A stretch of 45,000 bases of DNA from the NCBI RefSeq assembly GCF_964340395.1, contig NC_135571.1, positions 3,917,953 through 3,962,952 on the forward strand, in the 5' to 3' direction. Positions 34,655-45,000 of the stretch are shown in pieces (within the stretch, counting starts at the first letter, position 1; the number at the start of each line of letters is the position of its first letter). The position numbers were made by a program, and so were the translations under genes. The notes beneath the pieces are model-generated. The model was not told where the DNA came from. It saw only the letters and a list, made by a program, of their open reading frames with translations, and searched no databases. Origin of the DNA: Glandiceps talaboti. Taxonomy: Eukaryota > Hemichordata > Enteropneusta > Spengelidae.

Positions 34655-34915
34655 GCTTTATCGTCCTCTCAAGGCACCCCAAGGCTCCCCAAGCAGTAGC
34701 GTCGACGTCATTATCGTCCTCTCAAAGAAGGGACAAAGTACCCTCAACACGGTATCCTCTCAGGAGCGTACCCTGGGGAAGCTAAGGCGTCTCAATATGG
34801 AGTCATATCATTCTCCCAGGGGCGAGCGAAGGCTCCCTAACACATGGCGTCCTATATCCTCTCAAGGGCGAGTCAAGGCGCCCCAACACAGCGTCCTAGC
34901 ATCCTATACAGACTG
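34655..34915 (+). repeat. Degenerate GC-rich minisatellite, about 5 units of 45-54 bp
   Basis: Units start TCCTCTCAA or a variant and carry CGAGnnAAGGCnCCCnAAC and GGCGTC blocks. The 90-codon frame across it is probably a by-product. Confidence 0.7.
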
Positions 34916-36180
34916 GTATTAAGAAAAATCATGAGGGTCTATGGGTCACTTGAATTCTTTTTTACCTTAGTTTTTAAAATTTAGTCAGGGACTAACACTT
35001 ACAGAAGTCCCTGGTGCCTCAAATGTGTTTTTCTTCTTCAAAATTTCATTTCGCCACAAGGTCCTTTGGGTCTCACCCCTTCATTTATCAAACCATGTTT
35101 TGATCTGACTTGTAAAATGATAAATGACATAAATATCTCACAGAGTCGTGTTTCTTCTGTTTGTGTAACATGGTTGATCTATGCCTGCTTGACTAACTGC
35201 CAAAATAATTTAACATTACAACTTTACAATAGTTTGTGTTCACACAGTGCCCTTTTGGCATTTAGGATAGTACATCATAAGTACTCTAGCCGTGGATAAT
35301 GGGAGTCATTTTGTCTAAACTTTGTCACCGGAACATCTACCTGTAGGGTGTCTCTGATTAATTCGAGATTGATAAGCCCAACTTTTCAAGGTTCGCTAAG
35401 TGTCTCACTTGTTTTCTTAGACGAGAGCTGTGTTATTACAGCGTACCAATTCAGACCCAAAGTCCCTGACCCTAATCACGTTATTTCTATACACACGATG
35501 ACCACTTAAAGTTCTGGGTTACGGAGCAGGTCAGTCATTTCACATAGTAAAAGAGGTTCCGAGCATCAATTTAACTCCCCGTCATTAAGCAGACATGGTC
35601 CGATACTTCGTGTTTGCTGTAAAAGTTTGCAAGACTTTTCAATATTTTACTCTCCAGGGATTAATTATGATTGAAAGTCGAAGCAGTGTTACTCTAAACG
35701 CGTTTGAAGTACTATTCGAATGTTTCGATGACGTAATTTTTTGAGCCAAAAAATCTTTTGGGGCAAATAAATAAGAATGTTTGATTTAGACGAGAAAACT
35801 TTACCCTTTAACATTAGGGAAGCATCATCGAGTACAGCTTTTAAACAGTGTTTACAAACCTTAGATGTCATGTCAATTGTTCAACACACTTATTATTATT
35901 GAAGTGGCCATGGATGAGGATTTGGTATTTATTTTAGATTTTATTTACAAAACAATTTATCATGGCTTCCTACTAGAAAAATCAACGTGAAACAAGATAT
36001 GCCGAGTCATTGTTTGTAATAAATTATAAAAACGTAATAAATGATTAATACATGATAGATTAGTTGATGTCTACCATGACGTGTACGTCGATGCTTTTGG
36101 TAAACATCTAGTTATTAGTTTGGCAGTAAACTTAAAGGTATACACGCTGTGTTTATATCTATTTTTTTTCTACATATTAA
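34916..36180. other. Non-coding stretch
   Basis: No gene or clear repeat was recognised. Small frames only. Confidence 0.4.
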
Positions 36181-36292
36181 AAAGGTACTCACAGTATTCT
36201 ACTTACTGATGTATACTTAACCATCACTTGCAATTAAAAGGTACTCACAGTATTCTACTTACTGATATATACTTAACCATTACTTGTAATTG
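36181..36292. repeat. 56-bp tandem duplication
   Basis: Two copies of a unit with GGTACTCACAGTATTCTACT and ACTTAACCAT, starting at 36184 and 36240, with a few substitutions. Confidence 0.92.
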
Positions 36293-36337
36293 ACTGAACT
36301 CAAACCTGGTATTAGGATATAACTTATAAACCACCCG

Positions 36338-36495
36338 ATGACGTAATTTATTATACGTATAAAAATGTTCAGGAACTCCCTACTATGGCATAACAGTTCT
36401 AACAATGCCAGAACACAAATTGTTATTTCATAGAAGGTATGCATCGACATTAACTTTATACTAAAGTAGTTTAATCGAATTTAAAAAAAAAAAGT
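36338..36495 (+). repeat. Dispersed element B, copy 2
   Basis: Aligns with 7244-7400; it begins GATGACGTAATTTATTAT. This copy has no adjoining (CATA)n array. Confidence 0.7.
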
Positions 36496-36594
36496 ATTTT
36501 CACTTGAGTAAAAAGCTTATAAAGCTTGTGCAAAATACATTTTTTCCAAATAAAAATCACAATATATACGTATAACCACTAGTTTATATCAGTC

Positions 36595-36626
36595 GTGAAA
36601 TGAAATGAAATGGAATGAAATGAAAA
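36595..36626. repeat. (GAAAT)n pentanucleotide repeat
   Basis: Six GAAAT units with one GGAAT variant. Confidence 0.9.
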
Positions 36627-36891
36627 TCACATTGTCTTACAAATGCGTGTTTTCGATTCAAAATAACGTAAATTGTAATGAATCGAAATACGTATTGCTG
36701 TCATGCTTAACACCCATTAACAATCTGGAATTTCACTGCATTCAAAATGAATAAGTGGGCCTGAATAGTGTACATTATTGTACAGGTATGACCAAAGAAA
36801 ACAGTGTTTTGTTTCTCATCCCCTGCCCGCATCATCTGAGAACATGCGAGTCAGAGTATTTGTCTGTATTTTTCCTTCACAAATTTTGAAG

Positions 36892-37031
<140 letters not shown>

Positions 37032-39272
37032 GACAGAGAAAGACAGAGCTCGAGCGAGATAGAGACAGACATACAGCAGAGCGAGTGTGAAAATTGTGTA
37101 TTTTTAACCAGGAACTTATGTACAGGAGGACGTTGTTTGTACGTTTGTATGATGAATGCTGTATGAAACGATCGATTTTATTTAATCATGTGTGATTGGT
37201 CTAAAAAGCCGGGATATTTCGGAGTTCATTTTCTGTCTGTATGGTAAATTTGTAAGGTTACCTTTTAGGCCAGTAAAAAAATGTGTTTGTCTCTCGTCCT
37301 ACAGATTTTTTTCAATGAGATTAGACAGAAAAATTAAATTTCTTTGCGGATCCGAGGACCAACGAAATTTAAATGACAGAATGTTGGTAATGACTGAGTT
37401 AGTAATTTTGAACAGCGACTGTGCAGACCAAGCACCCTGGGCAGTAGTCGATTGCTAAAATAGATGTTTTCGAGTAAAAAATGTGAACCCCATAAGCTAT
37501 TGTGGGTTATCATCACCTTTCATTTCTCTCACCATTGTCAAACCTGTGTGTCACACCATGGATCTATTATCTGAATATATTAATAGATCCATAGTCACAC
37601 ATACATTTTTATCCGTGTTAGAATATAATATCAGCAGACGACACCTCATTTCACTGACGTCAGACAGATCAACATATTACTAGAGATATGCCTGTAAGTG
37701 TGCCATGTACAGCAATGGCAGGTAAACTATAGTGAAGCAAACACAGACAAAAACTAAAATTAAGACATGTTGTATAAGCTATCTATGAACATTGATGTAA
37801 GTACACGCACAGTAGGGGTGTCTCTGATAGCAAGCTTTCCTCAATTGGTGAACTGTTCAATTTCATTAAGTGTTTACACTATCTTGATTACAGGGTGATT
37901 ATATCTACATAATCAAATCATAGCATCACCCATGTGTGTAATCTACAGATGTAACAACAGTAATTATGGTTATCAGAGTTTACCATGGCATATTTTATGT
38001 AGTTATACATGTACAGCGACCACTGAAGTCTCATGATGTTATAAGTTAAGCTTAAGTTCATAGCACTATAGAATTCTAGACTTTAACAAGTATAGTCGCA
38101 GGTATAAGTTAAAACTGTGTACGTGTAAGTACAGAGGAAATCATCATTGCGTTCAGTTTTGATGATCAATTGTAGTGTTGACCGAAAGCCACATTCGAGA
38201 AGCGTCAACAAAACTTAGAGTATGCAATAAACCACAGTGGGTGGGTGGGTGCAATACGATCTATACTGTACACTTTAGCTGGTTATGTGAATTTCGCATT
38301 CACTGTTTATCGCATATGTCTGGTTACACTTCCATACCCATCACGGTTTATAATTTACAGTAATGGGACATATGTGTCTCAGGTAAGTGTTGGTGTTTCT
38401 TGATCAAATGTGACTTTTATCAATTGGTCATCGAAACTGAACGCAATTATAATTTCTACTGTACTGTACACTAGCGTTCATCCAGTAACGCCCATATATA
38501 CCTGCCACATCAAACAATACATACTCCAAATTCATGACACCATATAAAAAATATTATAAATCTGTCATTTTAAGACCTGACCCGTCTACCCGTATCGCAG
38601 TATTAAAAAACAAAGAACGCAAAAACACAAATAACACACCTTGGTGGTTGCGCAATGCCCGATGTGTGGTTATGACGGCATAGCCTTGCCTATAAAATTT
38701 TGAATAAAATATCTTATATTCAATTTCTGTAAAGCTTAAGATCTCACACTACGTCATCAACGTAACATTTAAATTAACCATAGTAAATACACACCGATTG
38801 CTTAAATGTAAAACAGAGCTATGTTAAGGACTGTTCTTTTTAACATACGAATTGGACTCAGAGATTTAAATGTTTTGCCGAGTGTATTCATTCGACGGTA
38901 AATATCTATAACAGTAGCACTCTCATCCCCTAGTCTACGTCTGCGTACATGGTGTATGTTTACCATCCAAAATCAGTTATATTTTGCACAATTAGTCCAT
39001 TTGATGTAATACAGGACCACCTTGGAGCTTTGTTATAGGTAGATTCATTCAAATTGTTAATAAGGCTTCTACAATTTTTTTTTTCAGTGATGCTTGTATA
39101 TTGCCATGGTTGAATTGTATACCTTCATTGTCAGGTGTAAGTCTCCTGAGTCTGGTATGAAATTATGTATCTTATTATTGTTATATACACATTAATCAGT
39201 TTTTTAAAAAACAACCTTCGAATTCCCTAGCCGAAACTAAATAGACAATAGTACGAATGTACGTAGTAATTA
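37032..39272. other. Non-coding stretch
   Basis: It contains a 12-bp perfect hairpin at 37558-37592 (ATGGATCTATTA/TAATAGATCCAT, 11-base loop) and a CRE (TGACGTCA, 37655-37662). The 88-codon frame at 37192-37458 has no recognised motif. Confidence 0.45.
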
Positions 39273-39420
39273 ACGTTTGGTCAGGTAACTGACCAATTCC
39301 CAAGACAAACTTATGACTATCTACCATCGCTACACGAATTTCCCAAGTTACACTACCTGTTCTACGTCTACGCCAATTTTCAACTGTTCTCATCCACGTC
39401 TCAACTAACTCCTTCCATTG
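39273..39420 (-). pseudogene. Possible decayed third P-loop exon of a Ras-like GTPase
   Basis: A minus-strand open frame reads …KKQWKELVETWMRTVEN then WRRRRTGSVTWEIRVAMV, with an ATG at 39391-39393. The part RRRRTGSVTWEIRVAMV aligns by eye with the basic stretch plus first beta strand of the two certain P-loop exons (RRRKKSS..VRIAVV and RNRRSVT..LRIAIL). The next residues are DSHKFVLGIG instead of GxxxxGKS/T, so the nucleotide-binding loop is absent. A GTCAGT that could be a weak donor follows in phase 1, as in the other two. No later exons were seen downstream. It may be a degenerate copy, or a chance or unrelated exon; the resemblance rests on about 20 residues. Confidence 0.35.
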
Positions 39421-41667
39421 CTTCTTCGACGCAAGCAGGACATTTCACTAGGCTTGGCTAGTGTTTATACTGTTGAACAAGCAAGACGCCCCAGGAAGCC
39501 TACATAATTGAACAGTTGAATGAACTCGTCTGAAAGGTGCACGGATCGAGTAGCCTCCCACGTACACATAGATCATTTCAGATTGAACCTTATAAAGCAA
39601 TTATTCATGTTACAGACACGAAAAATTGACAACAATAAGCTGATGTTACAACACCTACGGAAGAACCCGGCGGAAGAATTTGCATGTCTGCCCAAGTCCA
39701 AGTTTTTTGTGATCACCGTGAACAGGATATGGTATTGAAAAGGTGAACACTTTGTCACCGTGAAACTTGCAGAGCAGTGCCATATTATGAATTTGATTAA
39801 CACTAAGATAATTATCAAGGCAATTGATCAATGAAAAGAAACCTTATATATTCTAATATCAATTGGATTATTTGACAAGTTTGTTGAGACAGTACTAAAA
39901 GACCCATAATGAGGTCAGAGGTCAAATCGAAATTGAAAAGAGTGAGTGACAGAAAATGTAATAATCAGCGAAACGATACAATGAAAAAAGTGACTCATGT
40001 CTCCGTGCTTCAACTTTGGTTTGTGCCCACTGTGTAAGGTCACATAGTTAGAGCCAGTAGTAGCATTTTCGACATAGTAGTCTGAGGCTATATAGAGTTT
40101 GCACAAGGCACAATTGTGAGAAATTGCTGTAGTAGGCGCCAACCTCTAACTACACCTTTCAAGACAAAATTTTAAGTCCATTGGTTCAAATTAAATATAC
40201 ATATTAATTAACTATTGATACAATCAATTGTATTCTTGGTAACTGTAACAAAGAAACTCTTTTTTTTTCAATTTCATTTTATCTTATTGGTCGCTATTTC
40301 ATTTATAAATACAAGTATTCAAACACCATACCACATATTACCGGATTCAAGTCTTACATTAATTTAATTTATAAAGTAGAAAAAGTAGCATAATCTAGGA
40401 ATATACTTTCCCTGTTTGTAACAGGAATCATTCGTCCACGGTGTGATGTCGGTAGTTGTAAAACTTGAAGCATACATATATTTTCATTTTTTAAAATGTA
40501 GTGTACAGCTCGTTGTGCTTAGGAGCTCCTTTTTAACCATAAGCTTTACAACGACTGTTTACACGTGGGCTCTAAGTGTGACTGAGCAATTAGAACCTTA
40601 TGTGTATACTTAGTGAATAGCTGATAACAGCTATAAAAGATACACCTTCACTTCATCAGTCAGATGGTTTCTTGAGCTCTGAGCTCTGTTTATTTCGCAT
40701 GAGCAAATAAAATTCTGAAGTTGTGTTCAGGGCAGAGCCACTCACACTCACACTATCAAATTGACAAGTTCATTAATATTGTAATTTGACACAAAGAATG
40801 TTAAATTCAATTAAGAGATGTCCTTATGCTGTTTTTACCAAACACTATCAACCTATTAAATATTAATTCATCACATTTGCAAAAGCTTTTGTCTGTCACA
40901 CGACCTTTGTAAAATACGCTGACCTCGGAACACACTGGAAAGTTTCGGCGTTGTTCGTGCATCTCAAAATGGCCTGACCATCGCGCCACGACTCGATCAC
41001 ATGTCGTTGTCGATTCATATAGTAGAGTAGTGTTCGAAAGGCAGCAATATTAGAAAAATTTCACAAATGTCACGAGACAGTCATGATCAAGCAAATGAAT
41101 ATACCATACAAATAAAGGTTACATCCCGCTTCAGAGTGACAAATAAGGGCTGTAAGCTGTTTTTACCATCTAGTAAGAAGGATTATAGCGTAAAAATCGT
41201 AATCAGTGCGTCTTTTCACCACGTTTTTACCTCTGAACTCTAATTACAGTAATCCGTAAGTACATAATGTAAGTAACACCTTGCATAACATATGGCAAAC
41301 GATAACCTAAAATTCCCTAGACGTAGAGTTGAGGAAATGGAGAAATGAGCTTATATTCTTATAAAACTAAGTTGGCATGGCAAAAAATGAGTCTTGATGC
41401 AATGAATTATAACCTAATGCATCTACAATCGTAACACATATAAAAAAAACTAGACTATGACAACTCTTTGTTATCAAATACAGTTCACGAATGTAAATCT
41501 AGTCTAGAGGCTACCCATTTGAACTATCGTTAAAGAATTTGGAAGTTGGATGACAATTTTAGAAGACTGTTAGCCTCTAGACAAATGTAAATTGGCATCT
41601 GTTATTAGTTACCCTACACGAAAGACCCTACTGGTAAAGTTAATCTCCACTGGTTAAGACTATATTA
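39421..41667. other. Non-coding stretch
   Basis: It contains a perfect DR1 (AGGTCA-G-AGGTCA, 39912-39924) and a hairpin pair GTCTAGAGGCTA (41502-41513)/TAGCCTCTAGAC (41571-41582). No gene was recognised. Confidence 0.45.
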
Positions 41668-41862
41668 TGGTACATACATACATACATACATACATACATA
41701 CATACATACATACATACATACACACATACATACATACACACATACACACATACACACATACACACACACATACACACATACACACACATACATACATACA
41801 TACATACATACATACATACATACATACATACATACATACATACATACATACATACATACATA
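41668..41862. repeat. (CATA)n microsatellite
   Basis: About 195 bases of CATA with CACACATA variants in the middle. Confidence 0.97.
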
Positions 41863-41988
41863 CATGGTATAACCAATCTAAACCTCCATATGCCGAGAGA
41901 GTGAATTTTGTTCACAACACTTGCTATTAATATTCCCTGTACATGTTTCAAATTTTAGTATCTAATTTAATGACCAGTCAGCATTTCC
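41863..41988 (-). mobile_element. Near-identical 126-bp element F, copy 2, abutting (CATA)n
   Basis: Same boundaries and orientation relative to the CATA array as 16216-16342. The match ends sharply after CAGTCAGCATTTCC, beyond which the flanks differ. Confidence 0.65.
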
Positions 41989-43089
41989 CAACACATAGTT
42001 AACAGAAATCTTGAAAAAGTCACGTTGCGTAGAAGATATTCAGCGTGCATTTTTCTCTCTCTGGACATGATGTTGGGACTGTGGTATTCCTACAAAGAAT
42101 AGTTACACAACAAAACATTTCGAAAATGTCAAAGGTACTGTTTCATAATCTTGCGTCACCTTTCATTTGTGGTTTGATCTTTCTTTTCCATATGACATTC
42201 TATTCCGCCATGATGTTTATACATCAAGTTGAAAATTGGTTCACACCTCGAAGTTGACAACCAACACTATTGGCATAATTGTAATGCTGTATCCATGGTG
42301 ATGGTATCTATGATGACATCATTTACGTCAGTTTCTCACACTTCAAAGTGTAAGTCAATTGTGTAGATTTATATCATATGCAAAAGGGTCGTTTATATTT
42401 ATTTTATTTTCTAAAATTTTATGACTATGGAAGCCGAGCATTCGGTTTATTACTGTAAAGACAAACACAACAATTATTGTTGTTCGATGTGGTCGATTAC
42501 ACAAGTGGGTGATAGCTGTGCCTTTGTTATGTAGATCAACTCAAACTAGTGGTGTAACATATGATGTTGATATTGGTATTCACGGTTGAGTGGCGTTTCA
42601 ATGACTTTCGTGATATTTTGAGGACTTCAAAATATTTATACTTTTAAAAATAATATTCGTCACATTTTGAGGACTTCCAATATTGAACGTATACTGGGAG
42701 ATAACAGTGACAGTTGTTTACAACTACATACATCTAAAAATGTCCCGAAATCATTAAATTGTATATAAGTGTTGATGATTCTGTACCTTCCAAGGTAACA
42801 CGTTGTTAGCCTTAGTGGACTAATTGTTAGTTTGTATTATTAGACTATAAATATGTCTCCCAAGGCTACTTTCGTAGTCCAGTTAAGACTCGTTCCTAAA
42901 ACTCCCGGATATTAATCCTCAGATCAGACGCACCTAAAAATACAGAACTGATTTTGAATTTCACCGAATGTTTTTAAATGTAACTACTTTTCATCAGTAA
43001 TTTTGGCATTACTTTATTAGTAGGGCCTATGTCTAAGTATTCTAAAAGATACAAAAATAACGACTTTAGGGAAGCCAACAGTAATTGCG
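41989..43089. other. Non-coding stretch
   Basis: It contains repeat D copy 2 and a direct repeat with a period of about 50 bases at 42606-42686 (ATTTTGAGGACTTC twice). No gene was recognised. Confidence 0.45.
42468..42541 (+). repeat. Dispersed repeat D, copy 2
   Basis: Matches 13316-13387 (ATTGTTGTTC, ATGTGGTCGATTACACA, GGGTGATAGC). Confidence 0.6.
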
Positions 43090-43826
43090 TTCCAAGTATT
43101 GGGGATAATGTTGTGGAGTGGAGATGTTGAACTCCGTCCTGAGGTTGTCAGTTGTACGCTCATCTAGTCTTTGGGAGTTCTGGCCTTCAGCTCAGCCAAT
43201 TAGACCCAAAAACAGACATTGATTTATAAATACAAATACCCATTCGAATTCACTGTGGTGGTAATAGTTGGAAACGACAAATCCCTTTAAAACTATGGAT
43301 GTGGTGGGATTGATCTTACTACAAATAAATTCGAACACAGGACCTCCTGACTACTATCCTTGAGCTCTTAGACTAATAAATATGCCACAGGAAGGCGGTG
43401 TTTAAAAATGTTTTTCATTGAAATATTCGAACAGGGGGAATGTTATATTTTAGAGAAAGGAAAATGGTGGGAGGGTCACTTTTTATTAGCACAACGGACT
43501 AGGGGGGAAGGTTATATTTCATGCCACGTACCATACTTAATTTCTCCCGGCCCTCCCCTTTGTAATTTACTGCAGGCTCCCCTATGATTGGTGTGAGAAA
43601 GTACTCGGTAGTAAGAGAGTCTTCATTATTTACAGGGGGAATTAGGGGGTGGATCACTCTTTACAAATTGGCTGTCAGGGAAGAGTCATGTTTTCGAAAA
43701 TTGAATTAGGGGAGCTAGAGGGTCACATTTTATTTTGACTCATTTTATTGTCTTACTTGCAATATTTTGAGGTTTTAGCGTCATCCCATCGCTGCCACCG
43801 GTTCCAAATCCAATTTCTGACTTTTG

Positions 43827-43863
43827 AGTTAGGGTTAGGGTTAAAGTTAGGGTTGGGGTTAGG
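43827..43863 (+). repeat. Interstitial telomere-like TTAGGG run
   Basis: GTTAGGGTTAGGGTT followed by AAAGTTAGGGTTGGGGTTAGG: five imperfect TTAGGG units. Confidence 0.75.
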
Positions 43864-44176
43864 TACCACAATATCAGCCCATATCATTCAAATCGCTGCT
43901 GACAATCATGTAGTCAATTAACTCTTAGTTGTGATGTGAGAAGAGGGTGAGAAGTGGGTCTCACAGGAGTAAAATGGGAACAGTTGGGTATTTAAAGATG
44001 CTGGGGATAATATTGCGATGATTTTAATCTCGATCCTGTCGATGGCTGGAGTGTGCTAATATAATCTTTGGGAGTATGAGGCTTTCAGCTCAGCCAATGA
44101 GTTCTTAAAACAGGTATTGATTATTGTAGTACCTCCACGCACATTCACATGGTGTGGCAGTAGTGGGAAATAACCG

Positions 44177-44250
44177 ATGAATCAGATGCTAACATGGTGG
44201 CAGCGGTGGGATTAATCCCACCGCTGCCACCATGTTAGCATCTGATTCAT
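44177..44250. repeat. 74-bp perfect palindrome without spacer
   Basis: Each 37-base arm was checked base by base. The left arm starts ATGAATCAGATGCTAACATG and the right ends CATGTTAGCATCTGATTCAT. The centre is GGGATTAATCCC. Confidence 0.97.
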
Positions 44251-44400
44251 TGGTACTTACCCTTGATTCTGGGAATCGTGTCCTTTTCCATTTCTGACAG
44301 CTTTTTAACTCATGTTTTGGATTACTTTATAACAGGGGAGGGCCATGTTTTAGAGAAAGAAAGTTGAGAGTGGGCCACTTTTTAGTACGACGGAATCGCA

Positions 44401-45000
44401 GAATTGTAATTACTAAAGACTCCCTAAAAATACCTGATGTTTATTATGGTGGCTCGCAAGATGTCGTTACATAGTATGTACCTCTGATTAGCAAATCGAT
44501 AACTGGGTGATTCTGTTCTTTGTGAGATACAATATGAAACAAGTCTTCGTAGAAGACAGGGTCCTTAATGTAGTTACTTGCATGTGACTAAAAGAATACC
44601 ATTAATTGCATGTGATATGCAGCAAATTAACAGATTTTGTTAAGTGACCCTGAAGGTCAAAGTTCAGGTCAAAGGTCTAATTATGTAGGGGTAGGCATTT
44701 GAATGAAGTCTCTATGTAATATAGTTTTGAGTTATGCAATAAAAATTTATGTTTGTTTAGCAGCAAAATGGCCATGATTCAGTAAACATTGACACAAGCT
44801 CCTAGTATAGTATCTCCCATTGTGAAAATGATTTAAAAGAAAATGAACACAAATTAACACCACTGATTTCATGTGATATGCAAGAAATTAAAAGATTTTG
44901 AAAAATGACCCTGAAAGTCAAGGACAACGGTCAATGTATCATAAGATATCTTGTATCTAATAATATGGGGTAGACACTTAAATGAAGTCTCTATGTATTG
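44401..45000 (+). repeat. Right-edge region with a duplicated block
   Basis: A block at 44606-44728 (CATGTGATATGCA, AAATTAA, AGATTTTG, TGACCCTGAA, GAAGTCTCTATGTA) recurs at 44869-45000 in the same order. The first copy includes AGGTCA-A-AGTTCA (44654-44666). No gene was recognised. Confidence 0.7.

Larger units (their letters stand above)
43090..44400 (+). repeat. Diverged tandem repeat with a period of about 0.9 kb
   Basis: TTGGGGATAAT, CTTTGGGAGT with TTCAGCTCAGCCAAT, and GTTATATTTTAGAGAAAGG with GGGTCACTTTTTA occur at about 43100, 43170 and 43440. They recur at about 44000, 44070 and 44345, an offset of about 900 bases. Confidence 0.65.

Noticed and set aside
34650-34922. 90-codon plus-strand frame as a gene
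   Set aside because: It coincides with the degenerate minisatellite, so the frame is better explained by the repeat unit.

Overview
This is a eukaryotic, metazoan window that is mostly non-coding. The coding DNA is split by GT-AG introns. Simple-sequence arrays are abundant: (TATG)n/(CATA)n, (TATC)n, (TA)n, (GA)n and (GACA)n. Many fold-back or dispersed short elements are scattered through it, and a vertebrate-type TTAGGG run is present. No prokaryotic operon, CRISPR array, tRNA, rRNA or virus-like gene was recognised. A marine invertebrate fits best, because the one complete gene belongs to a Ras subfamily typical of animals and the intergenic DNA is AT-rich and repeat-dense. I cannot name the species from this sequence.

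The solid gene content lies on the minus strand. A complete small-GTPase gene of the RASL11/RERG type runs from a likely 5' UTR exon near 30.6-30.75 kb to a poly(A) signal near 24.5 kb. It has four coding exons (29599-29497, 27053-26997, 26093-26014, 25488-24991) that join in frame into a 245-residue protein with all five G boxes and no CAAX tail. Downstream in the same orientation, 20958-21129 is the first coding exon of a second, related GTPase. It is cut by an intron at exactly the same place, one base after the P-loop Lys-Ser/Thr, and has a TATA box and a direct-repeat nuclear-receptor motif just upstream. Its remaining exons were not found and probably lie beyond position 1, implying an intron longer than 20 kb. 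A third exon-like open frame at about 39273-39420, also minus strand, resembles these P-loop exons but has lost the GxxxxGKS/T residues. It may be a decayed third copy, so the locus looks like a head-to-tail array.

Layout: 1-20.9 kb is non-coding and probably intron 1 of the second GTPase gene, with several microsatellites, a TIR element (17.3-17.8 kb) and fold-back repeats. 20.96-21.24 kb is the first exon and promoter of that gene. 21.24-24.5 kb is intergenic, with a large CAAT/CAGT simple-repeat block. 24.5-30.78 kb is the complete GTPase gene. 30.78-45 kb is intergenic and repeat-rich: a 28-bp minisatellite at 31.9-32.3 kb, a degenerate minisatellite at 34.7 kb, the third P-loop-like exon, a roughly 0.9-kb diverged tandem repeat at 43.1-44.4 kb and a spacerless 74-bp perfect palindrome at 44.18-44.25 kb.

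The most unusual non-coding signals are a hammerhead-ribozyme-like core between two (TA)n arrays (8.45-8.51 kb), a near-identical 126-bp element abutting (CATA)n arrays at two places 25 kb apart, the perfect palindrome, and DR1-type sites including one at the second GTPase promoter. All similarity statements were made by eye, without alignment software or databases.
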